A stretch of 64,000 nucleotides of DNA, from NCBI GenBank assembly GCA_036677425.1, contig JARFVT010000013.1:1488001-1552000 (forward strand), given 5' to 3'. The notes beneath the pieces are model-generated. The model saw only the letters and a list, made by a program, of their open reading frames with translations, was not told where the DNA came from and made no database searches. Each line of letters starts with the position of its first letter. Positions within the stretch are counted from its first letter, which is position 1. This document shows, one piece after another, positions 1-8,282 of this stretch. This DNA is from JARFVT01 sp036677425. GTDB taxonomy: Bacteria; Pseudomonadota; Alphaproteobacteria; UBA8366; Aestuariispiraceae. Both the position numbers and the translations under genes were made by a program.

Positions 1-573
1 TATTATATCAAGAAAATTTATTGTTTTTTGCCAATGTTCTGCGTATTTCGAAACCACCAAGCCTTCGAGATTATCAAGTGATAATTGTTCACTTTCAACT
101 TGATCTAATAATTTTGCCAACTCATATGCTAGGTTTGCCGCTTGATCTGGCGTTGGTTTATCTATATTTTGTGGCATATTCATTATAAGGCTTGTTAATA
201 ATAATTGCCGTCGTAATGGTGATATTGCAGGCTTAAATCCCAATGGATCAATAGAACCAGCCCCAATGAATGAATTGTCGGTCATGCCGCCTGAAATTTC
301 ATCAGCCGATAATATTAAATCATCTTCTTCCACATCACCCAACGGCCTTATTTGCGGCAACAGCATTGCCTTGCCATTTCCCAATCGTAAGAAGGCATCG
401 CGTAGCGCACGACAAGATCGCCTTGTTGGTAATAAAATCAAATGGTTTGATAAGGCGAGCATATCATTATTGATCATTAACATCACACCAATGGCTAGGG
501 CATCGACAAATGACCTATCGGGGGAAATTGAAAAGACATTTAGATTGCCATTTGTTAAATTATCATCACCCAT
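1..573 (-). CDS. addB: AddB, N-terminal part (cut by window edge)
   Basis: Open frame of 191 codons running off the left edge. AddB is the nuclease/helicase-like partner of AddA in double-strand break repair (AddAB, the alphaproteobacterial RecBCD counterpart). The N-terminal signature LLPTRRSCRALRDAF followed by LLPQIRPLGDVEEDDL is typical of alphaproteobacterial AddB. The ATG at 573 is preceded by AGGTGG eight bases upstream. It lies 30 bp downstream of murU on the same strand, the usual murU-addB order. The conserved iron-sulfur and nuclease regions lie outside the window, so integrity cannot be judged. Confidence 0.88.
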   Translation of the reverse strand, partial: MGDDNLTNGNLNVFSISPDRSFVDALAIGVMLMINNDMLALSNHLILLPTRRSCRALRDAFLRLGNGKAMLLPQIRPLGDVEEDDLILSADEISGGMTDNSFIGAGSIDPLGFKPAISPLRRQLLLTSLIMNMPQNIDKPTPDQAANLAYELAKLLDQVESEQLSLDNLEGLVVSKYAEHWQKTINFLDII

Positions 574-603
574 AAAAACAACCACCTATTATATTTACTG
601 GAA

Positions 604-1347
604 TTATTTATTAAAAAATATTTTTGCCGCAGATTTTAAATTTTTAACCGTGCCAATATGATACCAGCCGCCATCATTGATAACAGATTTTAATCGACCG
701 TTTGCCATTGATTTATCATATAATATATTAAGTGAAAATGCGCCATCTGGGCTATTTTTAAAAATGCATGGGTCGATTATTTGCGTGCCAGTAAAAACAT
801 ATTCCGCCAGCATATTTTTTTGCCGCCGTTTAATAAAACATTTATTTTCAAGGTTAAAATCACCTTTTCCATCATAGCCAAATGCCGTGGCACGGTCATG
901 TAATAACAATAAAAAATCAAGATTACCGCGATTGATATTATCATACCATATTTTTTGCATCTGTTTAATTATCGGTTGGTTTTTGCTATCATTATAGCCA
1001 TTGCTTATATTGGTGGCGTTAGTGATTATAGTATCAGTATTAACAACAAAAAATGGCTTATCACCCAATAATGACAAAGCATTTTTAACACCGCCGCCTG
1101 TTTCTAATATTTGTTTTTCATGGATTATTTCCACATCATTTTGATCTGAAAAATGGCTGATGATTTGCTCTGAAAGATAATGGCTATTAATGATAAAGCG
1201 CCTTATACCATCAAGGCGCAAACGATCCAATGTCCAATCGATCAGGCATTTATCGGCTAATTTTAATAATGGTTTGGGGCAATCATCGCTAAGCGGGCGT
1301 ATTCTTGTACCAAATCCCGCTGCAAGTAACATCGCCGTATCTATCAT
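604..1347 (-). CDS. murU: N-acetylmuramate-1-phosphate uridylyltransferase (MurU-like)
   Basis: About 247 residues, a normal length for the family. MurU converts MurNAc-1-phosphate plus UTP to UDP-MurNAc in the AmgK/MurU peptidoglycan recycling route. The nucleotidyltransferase signature AMLLAAGFGTRIRPL and the following CPKPLL are at the N-terminus, with VVNTDTI (metal site) near residue 105. I took the ATG at 1347; a TTG five codons upstream is possible and neither has a strong ribosome site. In most alphaproteobacteria the kinase gene amgK lies directly upstream, between tsaE and murU; here it is missing from that place and found at 57.9 kb. Confidence 0.85.
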   Translation of the reverse strand: MIDTAMLLAAGFGTRIRPLSDDCPKPLLKLADKCLIDWTLDRLRLDGIRRFIINSHYLSEQIISHFSDQNDVEIIHEKQILETGGGVKNALSLLGDKPFFVVNTDTIITNATNISNGYNDSKNQPIIKQMQKIWYDNINRGNLDFLLLLHDRATAFGYDGKGDFNLENKCFIKRRQKNMLAEYVFTGTQIIDPCIFKNSPDGAFSLNILYDKSMANGRLKSVINDGGWYHIGTVKNLKSAAKIFFNK

Positions 1348-1389
1348 AATTATATTGTCCAATATTTAGATGTTTTTATATTAATTAGG

Positions 1390-1875
1390 CTATTTTATAC
1401 CTTTTAATCGCAACGCCCAATTTTCATCGCCCTGTAAATATATTGATCTGGTATTATTTTTAATATCAATATCAATGACAATATCAAGCCGCGCCAAAGG
1501 TAAATAACCCGCCATTTTATCTGGCCATTCAATTAAGCTAAGGCAATCGTAAAAAGCATCTTCAACCCCCAATTCAAATACATCTTCTGCTGCATTGATA
1601 CGATATAAATCCATATGCCAAATTTGAAATTCGGGCGCATCATAAATCTGTAGTAATGGAAATGTTGGGCTTGGCACATTTATTTCATCACCACATAAAT
1701 TTTGAATTATATTTCTAGCTAATGTGGTTTTTCCAACACCAATATCCCCCCATAGGGCGATGATATCGCCTGATTGTAAAATATCAGATAGATCATTTGC
1801 AAATAATTTACTATCATTTTCATTTGCTAATTTATTAATGATTAAATTTGGGTATATTTGGTTAAATTTCTGCAT
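1390..1875 (-). CDS. tsaE: tRNA threonylcarbamoyladenosine ATPase TsaE
   Basis: 161 residues, full family length. TsaE is the ATPase that supports the TsaB/TsaD complex in making t6A37 on ANN-reading tRNAs. The Walker A motif GDIGVGKTTLAR lies near residue 43, followed by SPTFPLLQIYD, HMDLYRI and IEWPDKM, all family hallmarks. It begins 13 bp after the PAS protein and is 42 bp before murU on the same strand, so it is probably cotranscribed with both. No damage is visible. Confidence 0.93.
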   Translation of the reverse strand: MQKFNQIYPNLIINKLANENDSKLFANDLSDILQSGDIIALWGDIGVGKTTLARNIIQNLCGDEINVPSPTFPLLQIYDAPEFQIWHMDLYRINAAEDVFELGVEDAFYDCLSLIEWPDKMAGYLPLARLDIVIDIDIKNNTRSIYLQGDENWALRLKGIK

Positions 1876-1888
1876 ATTTATTATTTAA

Positions 1889-3694
1889 TTATCTATCAAT
1901 TTTCGAGGCAAGATCATTGGCAGTTATATTTAGCAAAATATCCAATTCTTGGCTAATATTATCCATATATTTTTTTTGCGCGATATTTAATTTTCCGATA
2001 TCTTGACATTGCAAAATATTTGTTAAACCCTGGATAGAATGTAATGAAAAATACAGTTTTTTAGATAGGTTTTCCAAGAATTTTATTTTTGATAAATTTT
2101 CTTCTTCAAAGGCGTCTACGCTATCTGATAATTCTTTTTCTATCTTTATTTTATCGCTAACATCTTGATAGAGGACAAGACATTGCCCGTCTGGAAGCGG
2201 CACATTAACAATATCAAGAACTATGCCATCAACCAATGTTGTCCGGCATTTGCTTGGTGTTGGGTTTGTTACCAATGATATAAGTTTATTACGTTTAAAT
2301 TCCCAATCATCGCCTATAATTAAACGCAGCTTTGCTATATTAATAAGTTCAGATATATGCGGGCTATTATAAAGAGTTTTTTCTGGTATATGCCATATAT
2401 CGCTAAAAACCTTATTCCAGACATTAATCCTGCCATCACTACCAAAAACCGCAACACCTTCATAAAGATTATTCATTGTTTCTTGTTGTACGGCAATCAA
2501 GGTATTATAGGATTGCTCCAATGCTAAGCTGTTGGTAACATCTTCAAATACAAACATTAATCCACCCAATGGATGGGGTGATGTTACCATGCGAATGGTG
2601 CGTTCATCTGGTAGATGTAATAATTCTTCTTCAGATTCCATTAGTGAATTAAATTTATTTTCTAATTGTTTTTTATATGTGGGGAAATCTATAATTTCTG
2701 GCATCTGGTTGCGATTACGTAATATTTCAATAATTTCTCCCACAAGCATATTTTCTTGTAATATTTGATCATTAAAATTCCACATATTGCTATATGCACT
2801 ATTAAAAAATTTTAACCTTTTATCAGACCCATAAATAACAATCGCCGAACCAATCATTTCCAAAACTTGATTATGTGCAGACATATGAACACCTAAAATT
2901 GATTGGCTTTCCTCCATATGAGTTTGATCTATGGCATATCCCAACATAAATTTTTCATTCCCAGTCATTTTGCATTCATTAAAATCAAACAGCCGCCTTT
3001 TACCATCTACAACCAAATAATGGCTTTCAGATTGTGGGAAGTTTGAATTTGATGCTCTTCTTGCTAAATTTTTACCATTTTCTGCTATAACCCCATCGCC
3101 AAGCTCAATTTGTTCTGAAATAATCTTTCTTTTATTTTTTGCTAATAATTCCGCATAAATTTTATTGCACCCAGACAGGGATAAATCTTTACCTTCACGC
3201 CACCATACTGGAAATGGTAATATATCGAATAATGCCTGCATAACTAATAATTCATTCTCGTGATTTGATAATAATTTACTAAGCCATATCAGAAGACTGG
3301 AATCTTCAATCCATATTTCCAAGTTACTTCCCGACCTATTGCCAAGCACATGGAAGCTATGTCCATATTTTTTACCATCAACAATAATGGCAAAATCTTC
3401 ACCTTCTGATTTTAATAATGCTAATTCATTATGATAAATATCAGAATGCTTATCACAAAATAATTTGCCAATATCTTCCAAGCATAATAATGTACCGCCA
3501 TCAATAATATCATTTGCCATATTTGACATATATATATCACCGCCATTTATATTTTGCCGAACCAGTCCAATAGGCGCCCTATCATATGGCCAACCCTGCA
3601 ATGAGTTAAATTTATAAATTCGCCATATTGTATATGCAATAACAGCAACAAGTATAATAATTATAATTAGAAGTAATATTTCAAAATGAGACAT
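1889..3694 (-). CDS. PAS sensor protein, degenerate histidine kinase without kinase domain
   Basis: About 601 residues. One N-terminal membrane helix (residues 3-23 from the ATG at 3694, which has AAAGG nine bases upstream), then PAS-like segments (around residues 270-390 and 395-520). The C-terminal 80 residues align with a HisKA dimerisation helix, but the phospho-acceptor box reads FLENLSKKL where a kinase has SHEL: the histidine is replaced by lysine. The protein stops right after the second HisKA helix, and the ATP-binding domain is absent; tsaE begins 13 bp later. Alphaproteobacteria usually have a full PAS histidine kinase between ahcY and tsaE. It cannot phosphorylate itself; it is either decayed or kept as a non-catalytic sensor. 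The reading frame before the end is intact. Confidence 0.8.
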   Translation of the reverse strand: MSHFEILLLIIIIILVAVIAYTIWRIYKFNSLQGWPYDRAPIGLVRQNINGGDIYMSNMANDIIDGGTLLCLEDIGKLFCDKHSDIYHNELALLKSEGEDFAIIVDGKKYGHSFHVLGNRSGSNLEIWIEDSSLLIWLSKLLSNHENELLVMQALFDILPFPVWWREGKDLSLSGCNKIYAELLAKNKRKIISEQIELGDGVIAENGKNLARRASNSNFPQSESHYLVVDGKRRLFDFNECKMTGNEKFMLGYAIDQTHMEESQSILGVHMSAHNQVLEMIGSAIVIYGSDKRLKFFNSAYSNMWNFNDQILQENMLVGEIIEILRNRNQMPEIIDFPTYKKQLENKFNSLMESEEELLHLPDERTIRMVTSPHPLGGLMFVFEDVTNSLALEQSYNTLIAVQQETMNNLYEGVAVFGSDGRINVWNKVFSDIWHIPEKTLYNSPHISELINIAKLRLIIGDDWEFKRNKLISLVTNPTPSKCRTTLVDGIVLDIVNVPLPDGQCLVLYQDVSDKIKIEKELSDSVDAFEEENLSKIKFLENLSKKLYFSLHSIQGLTNILQCQDIGKLNIAQKKYMDNISQELDILLNITANDLASKIDR

Positions 3695-3713
3695 ATATTT
3701 CAACCTTTGCAAG

Positions 3714-3750
3714 ATTATACCTTAAAGTATTACTTGCAATTCAAGCAAGT
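3714..3750 (-). promoter_or_regulatory. Probable promoter of the PAS protein gene with a small inverted repeat
   Basis: On the minus strand a perfect TATAAT (3714-3719) lies just upstream of the PAS gene ribosome site. A 6-bp inverted repeat (ACTTGC, 7-base spacer, GCAAGT; 3732-3750) covers the place of the -35 box, where the best hexamer is TTGAAT at 19-base spacing. The repeat could be an operator. The ahcY terminator just upstream means that this gene needs its own promoter. Confidence 0.4.
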
Positions 3751-3774
3751 AGAATTAAAAATATGCTACAGACG

Positions 3775-3802
3775 AAAAAAAGGCAGCCCTATAAAAGCTG
3801 CC
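3775..3802 (-). terminator. Intrinsic terminator of ahcY
   Basis: Minus strand: GGCAGC stem, 9-base loop, GCTGCC, then seven T. It lies about 30 bp after the ahcY stop codon and separates ahcY from the PAS gene. Confidence 0.85.
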
Positions 3803-3830
3803 CCCAATCAAAGTATATTTAATTTAAATT

Positions 3831-5132
3831 TTAATAACGATATGTATCAGGCTTGAAAGGTCCTTCGACATCAACACCAATATAATCGGCTTGTTTTTTG
3901 CTCATTTTAGTAAGTTTTGCGCCAACTTTGTCTAAATGTAGCATTGCAACTTTTTCATCAAGGTATTTTGGTAGAACATAAACCTTATTTTCATATTTAC
4001 CCCAATTTGACCAAAGCTCCATCTGCGCTAACACTTGATTTGTAAATGATGCCGACATGACAAAGCTTGGATGACCCGTTGCACAACCAAGGTTAACCAA
4101 CCGGCCTTCCGCCAAAAGAATTATCCGCTTACCATCGGGAAAAATTATTTCGTCAACTTGTGGCTTAATATTATCCCATTCAAGATTAGCTAATGCCTCA
4201 ACTTGAATTTCATTATCAAAATGACCAATATTACAAACAATAGCGCGATCTTTCATGGCGCGCATATGCTCGATAGTAATAATATCAATATTACCCGTGG
4301 TTGTAACAAAAATATCACCTAATTCCGCCGCATCATCCATGGTTACAACCTGATAACCTTCCATTGCCGCTTGCAAGGCACATATGGGGTCAACTTCGCT
4401 CACCATAACCCGACAACCAGACGAGCGCAGTGATTCAGCAGAACCTTTACCGACATCGCCAAACCCATTAACAACCGCAACCTTGCCAGCCATCATAACA
4501 TCAGTTGCCCGCCTGATTGCGTCAACTAAACTTTCCCGGCAACCATATTTATTATCAAATTTTGATTTGGTTACGCTGTCATTAACATTAAATGCAGGCA
4601 TTTTTAATGCACCAATTTTGGCCATTTCATGCAAACGATGAACGCCCGTTGTCGTTTCTTCCGATAAGCCCTTTATTTTTGTCAAAATATCAGCATATTT
4701 CGCATCATTATGAACCATAGCGGTTAAATCACCGCCATCGTCCAAAATCATATTAATTTGCCAATTGTCGGGCCCTGTTATGGTTTGTTCGATACACCAT
4801 ATAAATTCTTCTTCGCTTAGGCCTTTCCACGCAAAGACAGGGATTCCAGCAACAGCCATCGCCGCTGCGGCTTGATCTTGGGTTGAAAATATATTGCATG
4901 ATGACCAACGAACTTCTGCGCCCAAAGCAACCAAAGTTTCTATTAAAACTGCAGTTTGAATTGTCATATGCAAACAACCAGCAATTCTTGCACCAGCCAA
5001 TGGTTTTTCATCGCCATATTCTTGACGCAAAGACATTAAACCTGGCATTTCAGTTTCGGCAATATTAATTTCTTTGCGTCCCCATGCGGCTAAATTAATA
5101 TCTGCAACTTTAAAATCTGTAAATTCGCTCAT
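3831..5132 (-). CDS. ahcY: Adenosylhomocysteinase
   Basis: About 433 residues, normal length without the long insertion region missing. It reversibly splits S-adenosylhomocysteine into adenosine and homocysteine, clearing the product of methylation reactions; NAD is a bound cofactor. The Rossmann motif GFGDVGKGSAESL lies near residue 215, and the protein ends in the family tail FKPDTYRY. I chose the ATG at 5132 (AAGGTGG eight bases upstream) over an ATG four codons earlier that overlaps the ribosome site. Neighbours are the PTS genes upstream and the PAS protein downstream, the classic alphaproteobacterial order. Confidence 0.96.
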   Translation of the reverse strand: MSEFTDFKVADINLAAWGRKEINIAETEMPGLMSLRQEYGDEKPLAGARIAGCLHMTIQTAVLIETLVALGAEVRWSSCNIFSTQDQAAAAMAVAGIPVFAWKGLSEEEFIWCIEQTITGPDNWQINMILDDGGDLTAMVHNDAKYADILTKIKGLSEETTTGVHRLHEMAKIGALKMPAFNVNDSVTKSKFDNKYGCRESLVDAIRRATDVMMAGKVAVVNGFGDVGKGSAESLRSSGCRVMVSEVDPICALQAAMEGYQVVTMDDAAELGDIFVTTTGNIDIITIEHMRAMKDRAIVCNIGHFDNEIQVEALANLEWDNIKPQVDEIIFPDGKRIILLAEGRLVNLGCATGHPSFVMSASFTNQVLAQMELWSNWGKYENKVYVLPKYLDEKVAMLHLDKVGAKLTKMSKKQADYIGVDVEGPFKPDTYRY

Positions 5133-5267
5133 AATTGCATCCACCTTATTAAAATTATTTTATTTGATTATTGATATTAGCTATAGCAGCGATATAATAA
5201 GCTCGCAAGGCAATAGGCCGTCACATAAAGATCTTTATATTAAAAAAAACTTAAGCTTTTAATGAAG

Positions 5268-5555
5268 CTAGCAATCTTCATTAAATTTATTGCTAACAAG
5301 TTTGCATAATTGTTCCATCGCAATTACCGCGTCAATTCCACTTGTTTCTATTTCTATTTCCATGCCATTGGATGCGGCCAACATCATCAAGCCCATAATA
5401 GATATGCCGCAAACCTTATTATCGCCTTTTCTAACTGATGTTTCTGCATTGAATTTTGCCGCAAGATTAACAAATTTTGCTGCTGCGCGTGCATGAAGGC
5501 CACGTTTATTGCATATTTTAATTTGCTTGCTTATCGTCTTATTAATATTTGCCAT
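5268..5555 (-). CDS. ptsH: HPr phosphocarrier protein
   Basis: 95 residues. HPr carries phosphate from Enzyme I to EIIA proteins. The catalytic histidine is in NKRGLHARAAAKF (His21) and the regulatory serine in CGISIMGLMMLA, the site that HprK phosphorylates. Encoded 30 bp downstream of EIIA on the same strand. No sugar permease or Enzyme I is in the window, so this is the regulatory PTS branch common in alphaproteobacteria rather than a sugar uptake system. Confidence 0.93.
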   Translation of the reverse strand: MANINKTISKQIKICNKRGLHARAAAKFVNLAAKFNAETSVRKGDNKVCGISIMGLMMLAASNGMEIEIETSGIDAVIAMEQLCKLVSNKFNEDC

Positions 5556-5585
5556 TAATTATTTATACCATAATATCCTGCATGT

Positions 5586-5978
5586 TTATAATAATTTGCT
5601 GGCAATATTTATATATTTAATTCCCGCCACCCGCGCGCCTTCAACTGAATTTTCAAGACTTTCATCTTCCCGCAGGCTAGCAAGCTTTATAAGCATCGGT
5701 AAATTTAGCCCAGCTATCACTTCTATTTTGACTTTGTCCATGATTGATATGGCCAAATTTGACGGTGTACCACCAAACATATCGGTTAAAACAACAACCC
5801 CTTTGCCGCTATTAACCTTATCAACAGCCGCCAAAATATCATTGCGACGAATTTCCATATTATCATCTGGCCCGATAGATATAGGAATGATTTGTGTCTG
5901 TTTGCCTACCACATGTTCAAGGGCCAAGACAAACTCATTGGCTAATTTACCATGAGTTACTAAAACTAATCCTATCAT
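5586..5978 (-). CDS. PTS EIIA component, mannose family
   Basis: 130 residues. Soluble EIIA of the mannose family, which accepts phosphate from HPr on the histidine in VLVTHGKLA (His9). The segment VVVLTDMFGGTPSN is characteristic. There is no EIIB, EIIC or EIID nearby, as usual in alphaproteobacteria, where this protein has a regulatory role. GGAAGG upstream supports the ATG at 5978. It lies between broken rapZ (45 bp upstream) and HPr. Confidence 0.9.
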   Translation of the reverse strand: MIGLVLVTHGKLANEFVLALEHVVGKQTQIIPISIGPDDNMEIRRNDILAAVDKVNSGKGVVVLTDMFGGTPSNLAISIMDKVKIEVIAGLNLPMLIKLASLREDESLENSVEGARVAGIKYINIASKLL

Positions 5979-6022
5979 TACAACCCGACCTTCCTAATGT
6001 AATTATATAATTTTAATAACTA

Positions 6023-6910
6023 TCAGTTAATATTAAAAATCAAATCTCGATGAGTGATATGCACCGCATAATCATGATTATCTTTTAACCAATTTGCAAG
6101 TTTTTCAACAATAAAAACCGAACGATGCCGTCCACCCGTGCAACCAATGGCAATTGTAAGATGGCTTTTTCCTTCTTTTTGATAACGCGGCAAAGTTATA
6201 TTTAACATGGTGGTAATGCTATTAAAAAAATCAGAAAAATCATTATCACTTACCACTATTTTCCCAACCTCTATATCCTTGCCATTTTTATGTCGTACTT
6301 TTTCATCATAATATGGATTAATTAAAAACCTTACATCAAAGTCTCAATCTGCTTCGCGTGGCAAGCCTTTTTTAAATCCAAATGACATAACCGATATTGC
6401 CATACCATCACTTTCATTACCAAAAATATCACGCATCCGTTCCTTAAGCTGTGATATTTGTAAAAGCCCTGTATCGATCACCACATCTGCATATTGGCGA
6501 ATATCAATTATTAAACGTCGTTCTAATTTTAATCCATCTGCAATTGGCCTATCGGGGGCAAATGGATGTGGTCTTCTTGTTTCTTTATATCGTTTAATTA
6601 AGGTTACATCATCACAATCGACAAATAATGTTGATATTAAAAGGTTGCTTTGTGCCGCTACCTCTGCAATTTTTTGGAAAAAATAATTGGGGTTAAAATC
6701 ACGCCCCCTTATATCAACTCCAACCGCTAATTTTATTTCTGATATATTATCATCATTTTCATCAGGGCTAAAAACTAGTTTTTTCAATAGCTTTAATGGT
6801 AAATTATCGACGGCCTCAAACCCTAAATCTTCTAATATTCGCATGGCAGATGTGCGACCTGCGCCCGACATGCCTGTTACTAAAACTAATTTCCCTAAAT
6901 ATTTTTTCAT
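6023..6910 (-). pseudogene. rapZ: RapZ-family nucleotide-binding protein, interrupted by one in-frame TGA
   Basis: Two reading frames (6344-6910 and 6023-6256) join in the same frame into one 295-codon RapZ. The first ends VMSFGFKKGLPREAD, then TGA (6344-6346), then DFDVRFLINPYYDEK and on to IGCTGGRHRS and ITHRDL, the normal C-terminus. The only lesion is this nonsense codon, where relatives usually have a hydrophobic residue. The P-loop is GMSGAGRT, with Arg in place of Lys; as I recall this is usual in alphaproteobacterial members. RapZ binds RNA and controls glucosamine-6-phosphate synthase in enterobacteria; in alphaproteobacteria it goes with the HprK/PTS genes. The start overlaps the hprK stop by 4 bp. 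Read-through or sequence error cannot be excluded. Confidence 0.85.
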
Positions 6911-7320
6911 AATTTAAGGTTTTTTAATATGATGTGAATTTTTTCAACCGCCGATATTTCAAATGCATTCAACTGTAAAATGGGTATTTTAACATCTAAT
7001 ATTATATCATAATTTTGCATTGGCATTCTTTCAATTTGATCAACAGGTAATAAATCAACAATTAATCTCAATACAATATTTTTATCATATGCAATATTTA
7101 AAATACCAAAGCCACGAATTTCAATTTTGCCAGCTATTGTTTCAGGGGCATTTAATATAATAATATCGTCTTTTTTAATGACGGCGGTTTGATCATCAGA
7201 AATTAAACCGCTACCCATATGAATAAGACGCAAAGATAGGTCAGATTTACCACAGCCAGAGATACCACGTATTAATATCCCAAAACCATTAATATTGACG
7301 CTATTTGCATATATTTGCAA
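6907..7320 (-). CDS. hprK: HPr kinase/phosphorylase, short alphaproteobacterial form
   Basis: 137 residues, only the C-terminal kinase domain, which is the standard form in alphaproteobacteria. It phosphorylates the regulatory serine of HPr. The P-loop GISGCGKSDLSL lies near residue 19 and the signature GKIEIRGFGI near residue 63. It is the first gene of hprK-rapZ-EIIA-HPr; the usual upstream neighbours chvG/chvI are absent and a divergent gene begins at 7600. Confidence 0.9.
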   Translation of the reverse strand: MQIYANSVNINGFGILIRGISGCGKSDLSLRLIHMGSGLISDDQTAVIKKDDIIILNAPETIAGKIEIRGFGILNIAYDKNIVLRLIVDLLPVDQIERMPMQNYDIILDVKIPILQLNAFEISAVEKIHIILKNLKL

Positions 7321-7533
7321 TTGCCTAATAACCTTAACGATAAATTTATAATATATAATATAGGAATATATTTATCTAGTATATTTACTTTGTTTTACAT
7401 TAATTTTATGACTATATCATTGATATTTAAAATATAAAGGATATATAGCTTATAAAAGTAATTTGGAAAGATTAAAAAACTACATCTATACTTTTGTTTC
7501 TATGACTTATAATATATAAATAATAATATATAT

Positions 7534-7567
7534 TTTAATTTAATATTTTTAATTTAATATTTTTAAT
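7534..7567. repeat. Tandem repeat, 14-bp unit, 2.4 copies
   Basis: TTTAATTTAATATT occurs twice in perfect tandem with a third partial copy. It lies 33 bp before the PuuD-like gene in a 279-bp, extremely AT-rich gap between divergent genes. It could affect promoter strength by slippage or curvature. Nothing else recognisable was seen in this gap. Confidence 0.85.
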
Positions 7568-7599
7568 AAACTCTTAATATATTACGGAATGGGATAAAA

Positions 7600-8214
7600 A
7601 TGGCTAATATTCTTTCAAGCTTGCGCAATACAGTTATTGCAGGAATGATCTTAACAATTTTAATGATTGCATTGGTATTCAATATAACTGGTGAAGGCTA
7701 TAATGCTGCTGACCATAATTATTGGGGCTTCATCATGCGTTGGTTGCATGTTATTTGTGGCGTTATGTGGATCGGTTTATTATGGTATTTCAACTTTGTT
7801 CAAATACCAAATATGCCAAAAATACCCGATGATCAAAAACCCGCCATTGGCAAAGTGATTGCACCTGCGGCATTATTTTGGTTTAGATGGGGCGCGATGG
7901 GTACAATAATAACTGGTTTAATCGTTGCAATGATGAATGGTTATATTGTTGAAATGTTAACATTGGGCGCGGTTAATGATTTTATCGTTGGTAAAGAACT
8001 ATCACTTGGTATCGGCATGTGGCTTGGCATTATAATGTGGTTTAATGTCTGGTTTATAATTTGGCCTAATCAGAAAAAAGCATTGGGTATTGTTGATGCC
8101 ACGGCGGAAGAAAAGGCTGCTGCTGGTCGTACTGCCATGTTATTTTCACGTACCAACACATTATTATCATTTCCAATGCTTTATGCCATGGTATCGGCAC
8201 AAAATATTTTTTAA
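7600..8214 (+). CDS. PuuD/UPF-type membrane protein (urate hydroxylase membrane domain family)
   Basis: 204 residues with about five membrane helices. The pattern RWLHVICGVMWIGLLWYFNF near residues 47-66 with a conserved histidine, and IIMWFNVWFIIWPNQKKAL near residue 150, match the membrane domain of the PuuD family (PF06181). Full-length PuuD urate oxidases carry a C-terminal cytochrome c domain; that is absent here, so urate oxidation should not be assumed. Many marine alphaproteobacteria have this short form with unknown function. It is a single gene transcribed away from hprK. Confidence 0.7.
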   Translation: MANILSSLRNTVIAGMILTILMIALVFNITGEGYNAADHNYWGFIMRWLHVICGVMWIGLLWYFNFVQIPNMPKIPDDQKPAIGKVIAPAALFWFRWGAMGTIITGLIVAMMNGYIVEMLTLGAVNDFIVGKELSLGIGMWLGIIMWFNVWFIIWPNQKKALGIVDATAEEKAAAGRTAMLFSRTNTLLSFPMLYAMVSAQNIF

Positions 8215-8282
8215 TTTTAATAATTTAACAAATTAATTATTAGATTTTTTTAAAGGCTGCTGGCTTAATCATCATTGATTAT

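Noticed and set aside
266..661. 131-residue plus-strand reading frame
   Set aside because: Antisense shadow of addB and the end of murU; no family resemblance.
5145..5267. SAH riboswitch before ahcY
   Set aside because: Only a small GGC/GCC hairpin was seen; the conserved SAH riboswitch core is absent.
6344..6346. TGA recoded as tryptophan (rapZ and rsmE stops suggest it, the rsmE one sits exactly on a conserved Trp)
   Set aside because: Intact genes of normal length end with TGA (gshA, aroB, terminase, CCA transferase), tryptophan is TGG throughout, and other interrupted genes have TAA or TAG or a TGA in place of Gly.
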